A stretch of DNA of 64,000 nucleotides from CAZPAV01 sp964584755. Its GTDB lineage: Bacteria > Actinomycetota > Acidimicrobiia > Spongiisociales > UBA5794. The notes under the pieces were generated by a model. The model did no database searches. It was not told the origin of the DNA and worked only from the letters and a program-made list of their open reading frames with translations. The translations under genes and the position numbers were made by a program. This document shows, in pieces, positions 8,663 through 17,069 of the stretch. Position 1 is the first letter of the stretch. Each line of letters opens with the position of its first letter. The stretch spans positions 50,919-114,918 of the forward strand of contig CAZPAV010000002.1 in assembly GCA_964584755.1 (NCBI GenBank). Direction: 5' to 3'.

Positions 8663-8950
8663 TCACGTTTCCTCCAACGCCTCGGGGATGTCCTCGAGCT
8701 TCCCCAGGTAGCGAGAACGGCGGCGGCCGTCCTCCGTCCAGTACGCGTACCAGTAGGGACCATGCGGACACCGGGTACAGGTGGCCTTCCCGCACCGCAC
8801 CATCTGACGGCGGAGCTTCACCGCCGGTCCGGCACCCGGGAAGGGGTGGCCCGCCCGCTCGAGTCGGGCCTTCGCCAGGATGAGGAGCCGACGCAGCTCG
8901 TGCTCGTCCATCTCCCGGACCGCGGCGAGGACGTCACGATCGATCGGCAC
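8663..8950 (-). CDS. Small Cys-containing protein, DUF6788-like
   Basis: A 95-residue protein. The N-terminal half is a predicted helical pair with a leucine-rich stretch. The C-terminal half has VRCGKATCTRCPHGPYWYAYW and then RRRSRYLGK, a pattern I recognise from the DUF6788 family (CGK-CxC-HGPY-RYIGK). The three cysteines could bind a metal. The GTG at 8950 is preceded by GAGGGG about nine bases upstream. It stands alone between the membrane thioredoxin gene and the zinc-ribbon gene. No function is known. Confidence 0.65.
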   Translation of the reverse strand: MPIDRDVLAAVREMDEHELRRLLILAKARLERAGHPFPGAGPAVKLRRQMVRCGKATCTRCPHGPYWYAYWTEDGRRRSRYLGKLEDIPEALEET

Positions 8951-9088
8951 GAGCGCGACCCCTCACGACGCCCACCGCCGGCACGTGGCGAGCCCGCCGG
9001 CCCGTCTCGCCGGAGGTCGGGGAACATCCGTGGCCGTCCTTCCCATGACCGACCAACCTAGGACGCCGCGGCGTCCACCCCAAGCATT

Positions 9089-9481
9089 TCACCGGACGCC
9101 CGGCCGTCCCGCCCGTCCCAAGGCGCGCCGGAGACCCCGCCGCGAGGGGACGCCGGCGAAGGTCCCGGTCGACCTCCCGTCGGGAGCGACGACGACCGTC
9201 AGCGGCACCGCCTCCACCCCGAGCCGGGCGAACACCGCGGCCTCGAGCTCCCAGGTGACCTCCCGGACGGGCACCCCCAGTTCCTCGAGCCGCGCCCGGG
9301 CCCGACCGCAGGTACCGCAGTCGGTGGAGGAGAAGAACACGATCCCGCCCTCGGGTTGCAGCTCGCCGGCGGCGACCGGCGGATGAACCGGACGTTGGAA
9401 TCGCCGCGCCATCCCGGTGACCGCCACCGCGGCGACGACCACGCCGGCGACGAGGAGGAGCCGCGCCACGAGCGGGGTCAC
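9089..9481 (-). CDS. Membrane-anchored thioredoxin/glutaredoxin-like protein
   Basis: A 130-residue protein with one N-terminal transmembrane helix (about residues 4-22), then a short thioredoxin-like domain. Redox motif DCGTCGRAR has cysteines at 55 and 58. The cis-proline is in VEAVPLTVV (Pro93). The domain would face the outside. It lies 10 bases after the DUF5719-like gene and is likely co-transcribed with it and the giant GT2-like gene, suggesting a role in folding or redox control of exported proteins. The GTG at 9481 is chosen because it gives a complete signal anchor. Confidence 0.75.
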   Translation of the reverse strand: MTPLVARLLLVAGVVVAAVAVTGMARRFQRPVHPPVAAGELQPEGGIVFFSSTDCGTCGRARARLEELGVPVREVTWELEAAVFARLGVEAVPLTVVVAPDGRSTGTFAGVPSRRGLRRALGRAGRPGVR

Positions 9482-9491
9482 GATCGGTCCC

Positions 9492-10898
9492 TCATCCGGC
9501 CGCCACCCCCGCCACGAAGGCCACGCCCCGTGCGTCGACGAGGCTCACCGCCGCCGAGACCGGCCCGGTCGCCTCGATCGCGTACCCGGCGGCCTCCTCC
9601 TCCGGATCGACGCTCACCGCCAGGATGGACCCCGCGGCGACGACCACCTTCTCCGCCGGCCCCCCGACCCCCAGCGGCGTCAGCGTGGCGGTCACGTCCT
9701 CGGCTCCTGTATTGAGGATCCACAGGGTGGTGTCCGCGCCCGAGAAGACGCCCGTTCCCGGCACGAGCCAGCGCGTGGCCGGTCGGGGCGCGCCCACCGT
9801 CCCCGCCAAGCCGACCGGCCCCGGGGGCACCGTCGTGGTCGGGGCCTCCGCCTCCGAGGCCGCGGCGTCGCTCGGGGGCGCCGCCAGCGCGTCGCCGGGC
9901 GACCGCGCCTCGACGACCGCGGAGAGCGGACCCGAGGCGCGCACCCGCACCCCGAACGGTCCGTCGGTGAAATCCCCGAGCACGATCTGCACAGGCATGC
10001 CGGCGGGCACGACGAAGCTCGTCACCGCGGGGATCGCGCCCTGGGGGGTGAAGAGATCCACGTCGACGGCCACGTCCTCAGACCCGGTGTTGAGGAGCTC
10101 CAGGGTCGCATCGAGCCCCGCCACCCGGGCGATGGGGAACTCCCACGTCGTCGCCGGAGCGACGCCGGGCCAGGACGCCTCGTCCGCCGCGTCGTCGACG
10201 ACGAGCTCGGGGATGACGAGACCCTGATCGGTGGAGACCACGAACCCCAGATGATCCCGGAGCGGGAGGGGGGTCCCGAGATCGATCGTCGTCCAGCTCC
10301 GCCCCGGGACGTCGAGACCCTCGAGCTCGGGGAGCGGCTCGCTCCCGAACTCGGAGAAGGCCCGGACGGTGGCCTTCGCCGCCTCGGGGAAGGGATTGAA
10401 GAGGCGGATGCTGGTGAAGAAGCCGTCCGCGGTCGTGCCCCCGGGGAGCTGCCACTCCTTGGGGACCGCGGCCACACAACGGTCCCCGGTGACGACCGCG
10501 TCCGACCAGACGATCGCGGCCGCGGTGGCCGGTCCGTCGTCGAACTCGACGACCCCGGGAGCCTCGCCACGCCGGACGATCGTCGAGACGTCGAGGTCAC
10601 GCGCCCCCGGACCGTCGACGTGGACGGAGCCGGTGTCGGGTCCGGCGTTCGGGATCGGGCTCGGGAGCGTGACGCGGGCGTCGACGTCGACGAGGGCGGC
10701 GAGGCTCAGCACCGAGTCCCGTGTCGCCCCCGAGTCCACCCACGGGCAGTACCACGCGCCGCTCCTCCCCACCGCACCGTCGGGCTCCACGTGCGGGGCG
10801 GTCCCGAACCCGGGCGGAGGCGGGGCCGGTTGGGGTCGCGCCGTGACCGCCGCCGCCGCCAGCGCCCCCGAGAGGAGAAGGAGGAGGAACCGTCTCAT
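9492..10898 (-). CDS. Secreted DUF5719-like protein
   Basis: A 468-residue protein with a signal peptide (RRFLLLLLSGALAAAAVTA) followed by a beta-rich region that contains the early WYCP motif and two related beta-domains with TLWILNTG or TLELLNTG segments. These match the DUF5719 family, which in actinobacteria follows a large family 2 glycosyltransferase. Four cysteines or fewer are present, including the WYCP cysteine. A Ser/Ala/Glu-rich linker at about residues 330-355 separates the repeats. The ATG at 10898 overlaps the transferase stop (ATGA), so the pair is coupled. Function is not established. Confidence 0.75.
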   Translation of the reverse strand: MRRFLLLLLSGALAAAAVTARPQPAPPPPGFGTAPHVEPDGAVGRSGAWYCPWVDSGATRDSVLSLAALVDVDARVTLPSPIPNAGPDTGSVHVDGPGARDLDVSTIVRRGEAPGVVEFDDGPATAAAIVWSDAVVTGDRCVAAVPKEWQLPGGTTADGFFTSIRLFNPFPEAAKATVRAFSEFGSEPLPELEGLDVPGRSWTTIDLGTPLPLRDHLGFVVSTDQGLVIPELVVDDAADEASWPGVAPATTWEFPIARVAGLDATLELLNTGSEDVAVDVDLFTPQGAIPAVTSFVVPAGMPVQIVLGDFTDGPFGVRVRASGPLSAVVEARSPGDALAAPPSDAAASEAEAPTTTVPPGPVGLAGTVGAPRPATRWLVPGTGVFSGADTTLWILNTGAEDVTATLTPLGVGGPAEKVVVAAGSILAVSVDPEEEAAGYAIEATGPVSAAVSLVDARGVAFVAGVAAG

Positions 10899-13696
10899 CG
10901 CCGGCGCCTCCCCCAACCGGCGAAGGCGAGGAGCACGAGGAGCCATACCCCCGCCGTCGACGCCTGACGGCGTCGTCCCGCCAAGGGACGGAACGCCGCC
11001 TCGCCCGCGCTCGCCGCGACCTCGTTCCGCCACTCGACCTGGGTCCACGGTCCCGGTCCCCAGTTCCGGTGGGCGTTCTCGGCGAGGATCACCCTGCCGT
11101 CGCTCTCGGGAGTCCCCACGTACCGCCCGCCCCGCCAGACCCACGCCCGACCCCCCTCCGTGGCCGCCCGCACCGCGTCCTCGGCCTCGTTCACGAACAC
11201 CGCCGCGCCCGGCGTCCTGCCCAGAGGCACGAGGTCGAGCTGGCCGGCGAGCACGTCGAGCCACGCCCGCGTCTCCACGTCGGCACGGGGACCCTCGGCC
11301 TCCCCGACGACCACGACCCACCGGATGCCGAACGGCGCCAGGGCCTCCCCCGCCCGCGTCGTCTCCTCGTCGACGATCGTACCCAGGGTCGCGGCGAGCG
11401 CCTCGTCGCCGGCACGTGGCGCGGCGAGGTCCGCCTCCCACAGCGCGGGCAGCGGTGCCGAGACGACACGGTACGACCCGTCCCGCAACGACCGGCTCTC
11501 CCCGGGCAGGAGGTCGGCGGGACCGAGCATGAGGACCCGTGAGGTCGCCGGGTCCGTCGTCGCCGCCCGGGTCACCGCGAGCACGCCGCGCAGGCGGTCG
11601 CCGGGCAGTCCCGCCCGACCCCCGATCGTCACCGCGGCGGTGGTGACGACGAGCAACGCCGCGCCCACCGCGGCGACACCGAGGACGAAGCGCCGCCAGC
11701 CGGCCACCTCCTCGACCCTCCGCACGCCGTCGAGGACCGCCCCCACCACGAGCGCGAGTCCGAGGGATCCCACCGCCAGACCGGCCGCGCCGGCCTCGGC
11801 GCCCACGCCGAAGGCGCCCGCCCGGGACAGGGCGGCTCCCCCGGCGGCGAGCACCGCACCCCATCCGACGACGAAGGCGAGACGGCGGGGCGCCGCCAGG
11901 AGCCCAAGGAGGACCGCGGCGGCGAAGGCACCCGCCACCACCACGGAGGTGTCCCACCACGACCGGCCCGAGGTGACGAAGTCGACGAGGTCGACGTGGC
12001 CCAGCCACGGGAAGAGGAGCGGAACGGCGGCCATGGTCCCCACGATCGCGACCGCCACGGCGCGCCACGCCCGCGCCTCGGTGAGGGTGATCGCCGCCCA
12101 CAGGAGGAGCAGCACCGACGGCGCCAGGAGCAGCGGGGGCGCCAACGCCCCGAGCAGGCCGAGGACCGCGGCGGTGGCGGCGAGGCGCCCCACCCGCCCC
12201 GGGCTCGACGCGGGGAACGGGGCCAGGGGGAGCCGCAGGGCCCAGGGCAGGATGCCGACCGCGGCGAGCGTTCCCAGGTTCGTCGCCCCGGCGATGCCCT
12301 GCGCCATGGGACCGAAGACGAGCACCAGGCCGGCGGCCACCCCCGCGGGGGCCTCGACCGAGAAGGTGCGCAGCAGCCGGGTGGTTCCCCAGATCCCGAG
12401 GAGCGCGCTCCCCGCCACGAGCGCGTACTCGGCGAGTCGCCTCCCGAAGAGCACCGTCTCCAGGACACCGGCGACCGCCACGAGGGGGCGGAGCGGCGCG
12501 ACGCTCCCCAGACCGGCGGGGTTCCAGCCCCCCGCGTACGCGCGGAGGGCCGCGGTCCCCGGCGCCGGGAAGGGGAGGCTGGAGCCGACCGCAGGGAGGC
12601 CCGCCGCCCAGATGGATCGGGTGGCGAGGAGGGTGAAGCCGACCGCGAGCAGCCCGGTCACGACCGCCGGCTGGCGGAGGTCGCGGCCAACGACCTCGAG
12701 CGCGATCCGATCCTCCCCCGGCAGCCGCGCCCGCACCCGCTCCACGACCTCCCCGAGCAGCGAGCGCAGCTCCGTGGACCCCCCGAGCTGGTAGCGGAAG
12801 AGCTCGGCATCGCCCACGACGCGCCCGCGACGGGCCCGACGTCGCTCGGCGAGGGTCGACGGGAGGTACACGAGGTTCCATGCCCACGCCCGCATCCAGT
12901 CGAAGAGCCGCCAGCGCCCGAGCACGAGAGCGAGGAGCACCCCGAGGAACCCGACGAGGAACCGCACCGGGATCGCCCAGGCCAACGTCACCGGACCGTA
13001 CGCCTTGAGCATCGCCCGGAGCCGGCCCGCGTCCTCACGCCACCGCCGGCCGGGCCCGGCCGGCCCGACGAGGACCTCGGAGGAGGGAACGACCACGACC
13101 CGGGCACCACGCAGCCGAGCGCGCTGACAGAGGTCCACCGCGGCCGCCACCGGCGCCAGTCGCGGATCGGGCCCGCGCAGTCCCCGGGCGAGATCCCGGC
13201 GCAGGAGCATCGAGACACCCGAGACGGCGGCGACGTCCCGGACCACGTCGTACTGGCCCTGGTCCCGCTCGTCGGGATCGAGTCCCGTGCTCGGCTCGTC
13301 GAACACGTCGGTCACCCACCCGACGTTGCGCAGACGTGAGGGGTCCTCCCCGTCGAGGAGCTTCGAGCCGGCGATGCCCGCCCCCACCCGCTCCGACTCG
13401 GTGACGAGGGCGCCGAGCGCGGTCGGGCGGGGCATCGCACCGGCGTGGAGGATCCACAGGTGGGTGACCGACGTTGGCGTCGCGTCGAGCACCGCGGCGA
13501 GGTTCGCCATCCACCCGGCCCCGGCGGCCTCGGCCTCGTGCCGCGCCGCGGTGCCGCCGCCGACGATGACGAGTCGCTCCGGGACGTACACTTGCCGCCG
13601 GATCGCGTCGACCGTCGCAGCGAGGTCGGTTCGCCCGTCGGCGAGGACGACCGCGACCACCGAAACGCGGGAGAGGTCCTGGGGAGGCAGTGACAT
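10895..13696 (-). CDS. Giant GT2-like membrane protein
   Basis: A 933-residue protein. Residues 1-240 resemble a family 2 glycosyltransferase domain; the rest has about 12 membrane helices and a C-terminal extracytoplasmic segment before a final helix and basic tail. It is the usual partner of DUF5719 in actinobacteria. In related proteins the metal-binding site reads LHDD; here it reads LHAG (residues 83-86), so the canonical Asp residues are missing. The start is the ATG at 13696; an ATG at 13708 is possible. Neither has a Shine-Dalgarno sequence. The 5' end abuts the divergent cofD start. Confidence 0.75.
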   Translation of the reverse strand: MSLPPQDLSRVSVVAVVLADGRTDLAATVDAIRRQVYVPERLVIVGGGTAARHEAEAAGAGWMANLAAVLDATPTSVTHLWILHAGAMPRPTALGALVTESERVGAGIAGSKLLDGEDPSRLRNVGWVTDVFDEPSTGLDPDERDQGQYDVVRDVAAVSGVSMLLRRDLARGLRGPDPRLAPVAAAVDLCQRARLRGARVVVVPSSEVLVGPAGPGRRWREDAGRLRAMLKAYGPVTLAWAIPVRFLVGFLGVLLALVLGRWRLFDWMRAWAWNLVYLPSTLAERRRARRGRVVGDAELFRYQLGGSTELRSLLGEVVERVRARLPGEDRIALEVVGRDLRQPAVVTGLLAVGFTLLATRSIWAAGLPAVGSSLPFPAPGTAALRAYAGGWNPAGLGSVAPLRPLVAVAGVLETVLFGRRLAEYALVAGSALLGIWGTTRLLRTFSVEAPAGVAAGLVLVFGPMAQGIAGATNLGTLAAVGILPWALRLPLAPFPASSPGRVGRLAATAAVLGLLGALAPPLLLAPSVLLLLWAAITLTEARAWRAVAVAIVGTMAAVPLLFPWLGHVDLVDFVTSGRSWWDTSVVVAGAFAAAVLLGLLAAPRRLAFVVGWGAVLAAGGAALSRAGAFGVGAEAGAAGLAVGSLGLALVVGAVLDGVRRVEEVAGWRRFVLGVAAVGAALLVVTTAAVTIGGRAGLPGDRLRGVLAVTRAATTDPATSRVLMLGPADLLPGESRSLRDGSYRVVSAPLPALWEADLAAPRAGDEALAATLGTIVDEETTRAGEALAPFGIRWVVVVGEAEGPRADVETRAWLDVLAGQLDLVPLGRTPGAAVFVNEAEDAVRAATEGGRAWVWRGGRYVGTPESDGRVILAENAHRNWGPGPWTQVEWRNEVAASAGEAAFRPLAGRRRQASTAGVWLLVLLAFAGWGRRRR

Positions 13697-14663
13697 GAAG
13701 GACGCCATTCTGGGATCGGGACGGCGCTACGGCAATCCGAACGTCGTTCTGCTCTCGGGCGGGGTCGGCGGCGCCCGCATGGCGCGCGCCCTCACGTCGG
13801 TGCTGGCGCCCGGCTGTCTGACGGTGATCGTCAACGTCGGCGACGACGACCGCATCTACGGAGTCCACGTCGCCGCCGACCTCGACACCGTCACCTACAC
13901 CCTCGCCGACGTCGCCGGTCCCCACGGCTGGGGAGTCGCCGACGACACCTTCGTCGTGCTGGAGCAACTCGGCCGACTCGGGGCCGACACCACCTTCCGG
14001 CTCGGCGACCGCGACCTCGCCACCTGCCTGCTGCGCACCGAGGCCCTCGCCGCCGGCGAGCCGCTCTCCCGGGTGACGGGCCGCATCGCACGGGCCCTCG
14101 GTGTCGACGCGGAGATCGTCCCGGCGAGCGACGACCCGATTCGTACCGTCCTCCTCACCGCCGAGGGCGAGCAGCTCGCCTTCCAGGAGTACTTCGTCCG
14201 GCGCGGCCAGCGGGACACCGTCGTCGGCCTCCGTTTCGAGGGAGCCGCCCGAGCCCGCGCCCCACTGGGGCTCCCGACCGCGATCACCACCGCGGATCTC
14301 GTCGTCATCGCCCCCTCGAACCCGCCCCTCTCCATCTGGCCGATCCTCGCCGTCGACGACCTCGCCGCCGCCGTCGCCGCCCACGAGCGTGTCGTCGCGG
14401 TGAGCCCCCTCTTCGGAGGGAAACCCCTCAAGGGTCCGGCCGATCGGGTCATGCACGGTCTCGGACTCGCTGCGGGCAACGCCGGCGTCCTCGAGGCCTA
14501 CCACGGTTTCATCACCGACCTCGTCGTCGACGAGGGCGACGCCGCCGACGTCCCGACGCTCTCCGACCGCGGTGTCGGCGCCCACGCCGCCGACACCCGA
14601 CTCACGGGCCCCGACCGGGGCAAGGCGTTCGCCGGGTGGCTCCTCGACCGGTTCCTCCCGTGA
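13695..14663 (+). CDS. cofD: 2-phospho-L-lactate (or enolpyruvyl-type) transferase, F420 biosynthesis
   Basis: CofD/FbiA joins the activated phospho-three-carbon unit to the deazaflavin Fo to form F420-0 or dehydro-F420-0. The 322-residue protein shows LLSGGVGGARMARAL, the nucleotide-binding VNVGDDD, a central DTTFRLGDRDLATC and IAPSNPPLSI, all characteristic of the family. The ATG at 13695 has GGGGAGG about seven bases upstream and overlaps in antiparallel fashion with the start codon of the divergent GT2-like gene. It overlaps cofE by GTGA. The roughly 12 residues before the glycine-rich loop are longer than usual. Confidence 0.95.
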   Translation: MKDAILGSGRRYGNPNVVLLSGGVGGARMARALTSVLAPGCLTVIVNVGDDDRIYGVHVAADLDTVTYTLADVAGPHGWGVADDTFVVLEQLGRLGADTTFRLGDRDLATCLLRTEALAAGEPLSRVTGRIARALGVDAEIVPASDDPIRTVLLTAEGEQLAFQEYFVRRGQRDTVVGLRFEGAARARAPLGLPTAITTADLVVIAPSNPPLSIWPILAVDDLAAAVAAHERVVAVSPLFGGKPLKGPADRVMHGLGLAAGNAGVLEAYHGFITDLVVDEGDAADVPTLSDRGVGAHAADTRLTGPDRGKAFAGWLLDRFLP

Positions 14664-15358
14664 GCGAGCTGCGCCTCGTCCCGCTCCCGGGGATCCCCGA
14701 GGTCGGCCCCGGCGACGACCTTCCCGCGCTGCTGCTGGCGGCGGTGCGCGACGCCGGCGAGCGCCTCGAGGACCGCGACGTCGTCGTCGTCACCCACAAG
14801 GTCGTCTCGAAGGCCGAGGGACGCGTCGTCCCCATCCCCTCCGACGCCGCCCGCCGCCGCCTCGTCGAGGACGAGGCGGCGGCGATCCTCCGCCGTCGCG
14901 GCGACCTCGTCATCACCAAGACACGTCACGGGTTCATCTGCGCCAACGCCGGCGTCGACCGCTCGAACACCGACGAGGGCACGGCGGTCCTCCTCCCCGT
15001 GGACCCCGACCGCAGCGCCCACCGCATCCGGCAACGACTCGAGCGCGTCAGCGGGGCGCGCCTCGGCGTCATCGTGACCGACACCTTCGGCCGCGCCTGG
15101 CGCCGCGGGCTCGTCGACGTCGCCATCGGCGCCTCGGGGCTCGTCGTCCTGCAGGACCTCCGGGGCACCCGGGACGGTGGGGGACGGCTCCTCGAGGTGA
15201 CCGAGGTCGCCCTCGCCGACGAGATCGCCGCCGCCGCCGACCTCGTCATGGGCAAGGCGACCCGCGTCCCCGCGGTGCTCGTGCGCGGCCTCGCCGTCCT
15301 CGGTGAGGGCCGGGCGACGGACCTCGTGCGACCGGCCGGAGAGGATCTCTTCCGCTGA
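14660..15358 (+). CDS. cofE: Coenzyme F420:L-glutamate ligase, single-domain
   Basis: CofE adds glutamates to F420-0 with GTP. The 232-residue protein has VVVTHKVVSKAEGR, the TRHGFICANAGVD metal and substrate loop, and VTDTFGRAWRRG, all conserved in CofE. Mycobacterial FbiB carries an extra C-terminal nitroreductase-like domain that reduces dehydro-F420-0; that domain is absent here, as in archaeal CofE, so a separate reductase would be needed if dehydro-F420-0 is the intermediate. The GTG at 14660 overlaps the cofD stop (GTGA). Confidence 0.95.
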   Translation: MSELRLVPLPGIPEVGPGDDLPALLLAAVRDAGERLEDRDVVVVTHKVVSKAEGRVVPIPSDAARRRLVEDEAAAILRRRGDLVITKTRHGFICANAGVDRSNTDEGTAVLLPVDPDRSAHRIRQRLERVSGARLGVIVTDTFGRAWRRGLVDVAIGASGLVVLQDLRGTRDGGGRLLEVTEVALADEIAAAADLVMGKATRVPAVLVRGLAVLGEGRATDLVRPAGEDLFR

Positions 15359-15398
15359 GGCACGCCCGGGCCGGTCGCCGGACCGCCCCACCTCGCCC

Positions 15399-16340
15399 TC
15401 ACGCCGTCCGGAACCACTCCACGGTGTGTCGCAGACCCTCCTCGAGCGACGTCCACGGCTCCCATCCCAGGGCGCGGGCGGCCGCCGACGGGTCGAGACA
15501 GGAGCGGCGCTGCTCCCCGGGCCGGGCGGCACCGAACGCCGGGGGCGTGTCGCTGCCCACGAGCGCGGCGAGCCGTCGGTAGAGGTCGAGAACGGTCGTC
15601 TCCACGCCGGTGCCGATGTTCAGGTACATGCCGCCCCCGCGCCGGGCGGCCCGGACGCAGGCGTCGGTCACGTCCTCGACGAAGACGAAGTCCCGGGTCT
15701 GCAGGCCGTCGCCGTAGATGGTGGGGGTCCGGCCGGCGAGGAGGTCACCGATGAAGATGGCCACGACGCCCGCCTCGCCCGCGGGATCCTGCCCAGGACC
15801 GTAGACGTTGGCGAACCCCAGCGAGACGAAGTCGAGCCCGTGGGCCCGGCGGAAGTACGCCAGGTACTCGTCGACGACGAGCTTCGCCACGCCGTAGGGC
15901 GAGTCCGGGTGCCGGGGCACCGACTCGGGCGTCGGGATCCGGTCGACGTCGCCGAAGGTGGCCCCGCCCGAGGAGGCGAAGACGACGCGTTCGACCGCGG
16001 CGAGTCGGGCGGCCTGGAGCACGCTCACCGTCCCCACGACGTTGACCGAGGCGTCGAGGACCGGATCGGCCACCGAGCGGCGCACGTCGATCTGGGCGGC
16101 GAGGTGGAAGATCACGTCGGGTCGGAAGCCGGCGACGAGGTCGCGCAGCTCCGGGGCGCGCACGTCCATCTGGTGGAACGTCAGCCGGCCCTCCCGCCGC
16201 GCCCGCGCCAGCCGGCCGAGATGGCCGCTGGAGAGATCGTCGACGACGAGGACCTCCACGCCGTCGTCGACGAGGCGATCGACGAGATTGGCGCCGATGA
16301 ACCCGGCGCCGCCGGTGACGAGGGCTCGGGTGAGGGCCAT
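15399..16340 (-). CDS. NAD-dependent nucleotide-sugar epimerase (UDP-glucose/GlcNAc 4-epimerase type)
   Basis: A 313-residue extended short-chain dehydrogenase. It has TGGAGFIG at 9-16, a catalytic Ser region FASSGG at 121-126, and the YGVAK dyad with Tyr149 and Lys153. The following VYGPGQDP and the EQRRSCLD region fit UDP-hexose 4-epimerases, which make UDP-galactose or UDP-GalNAc for surface glycans. It stands alone between convergent cofE and the degenerate hydrolase. The ATG at 16340 has a GGAG about seven bases upstream, with a TAGGGT -10 box further up. Confidence 0.88.
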   Translation of the reverse strand: MALTRALVTGGAGFIGANLVDRLVDDGVEVLVVDDLSSGHLGRLARARREGRLTFHQMDVRAPELRDLVAGFRPDVIFHLAAQIDVRRSVADPVLDASVNVVGTVSVLQAARLAAVERVVFASSGGATFGDVDRIPTPESVPRHPDSPYGVAKLVVDEYLAYFRRAHGLDFVSLGFANVYGPGQDPAGEAGVVAIFIGDLLAGRTPTIYGDGLQTRDFVFVEDVTDACVRAARRGGGMYLNIGTGVETTVLDLYRRLAALVGSDTPPAFGAARPGEQRRSCLDPSAAARALGWEPWTSLEEGLRHTVEWFRTA

Positions 16341-16377
16341 GGGGGCACTCCGATCGAGGAGGAAACGGGTGACCGAA

Positions 16378-16383
16378 ACCCTA
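16378..16383 (-). promoter_or_regulatory. -10 box TAGGGT upstream of the epimerase gene
   Basis: On the minus strand TAGGGT lies about 37 bases before the ATG at 16340, leaving a short leader that includes the GGAG ribosome binding site. No clear -35 is seen. Confidence 0.35.
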
Positions 16384-16400
16384 CCGTCTCGACACCGGGC

Positions 16401-17069
16401 TCACCGTCGCGCCGGCAGGGCTGCGCGGAGGAAGCCGGCGAGCCGTTCCAGCGTGTCGGTCGCCGCCCGCTCCTCGTAGGCGGCGGCGTCGACGTCCCAG
16501 TACCCCCGTCCGACGCCGTCGTAGAGCACCCACTCGAGACGGGGATGGCCCGCCTGCAGGCTCCGGACCGCAGCGACGGGACAGCTCGGATCCTCCTTCC
16601 CCGAGAAGCCGATGATCGGCAGCGAGACGGAGGGGAGGGTCTCGGCGAGCACCGTCGCGGACGGCCCCACCAGCCCCAGTGCCCGAAGGCCGGGGAGTCG
16701 CAGCGCCGGACCGAGGGCGACGTCGGCTCCGGTCTCGAGCCCGAGGACGCCGAGACCCTCCCGGGCGGTCGACCAGAACCCCGCCGGGCTCCGCAGGAAG
16801 GAGACGACCCCGGCGAGGATCGCCGCCACGCGCGCCGGCCCCCCCGAGCGCTCCGGAGCCATCGCGGCGAGGCCGTGCCGGGCGAGACGCCGGCAGAGGT
16901 CCTTCGTGGGGGAGGTCACCGTCGGGGTGGGCCCGAGGACGAGGACGGTGGGCCACTCCCCGACGAGATCGGGGCGGGCGAGGTACGCGGGGACGATGCG
17001 CGGACCGTCGGGGACGTCGATGGCCCCGTAGAGGATGACGGTCTCCCCTTCACCCCTGAGAACGCTCAC
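16401..17069 (-). CDS. Dienelactone-hydrolase-like protein, catalytic residues apparently lost
   Basis: A 222-residue alpha/beta-hydrolase related to dienelactone hydrolases. The Asp of the triad is likely Asp160 (GKED). The nucleophile elbow GxCxG appears as GLETG at 110-114, with Glu112 where Cys belongs, and the His of the GAGHGF motif appears as Arg188 (GVGRGYWD). Two of three triad residues therefore seem replaced. It may be a binding protein or non-hydrolytic relative. The GTG at 17069 overlaps the birA stop (GTGA) with GGGAGG close upstream, so it is co-translated with biotin ligase. Confidence 0.7.
   Translation of the reverse strand: MSVLRGEGETVILYGAIDVPDGPRIVPAYLARPDLVGEWPTVLVLGPTPTVTSPTKDLCRRLARHGLAAMAPERSGGPARVAAILAGVVSFLRSPAGFWSTAREGLGVLGLETGADVALGPALRLPGLRALGLVGPSATVLAETLPSVSLPIIGFSGKEDPSCPVAAVRSLQAGHPRLEWVLYDGVGRGYWDVDAAAYEERAATDTLERLAGFLRAALPARR

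Noticed and set aside
9061..9076. The 16-base palindrome GGACGCCGCGGCGTCC after the thioredoxin-like gene
   Set aside because: It has no loop and no T-run. Short G/C palindromes are expected in this composition, so neither a terminator nor an operator is supported.
15359..15398. Possible terminator between the convergent cofE and epimerase genes
   Set aside because: The best stem is only 5 bp (CGGTC/GACCG) with no T-run.
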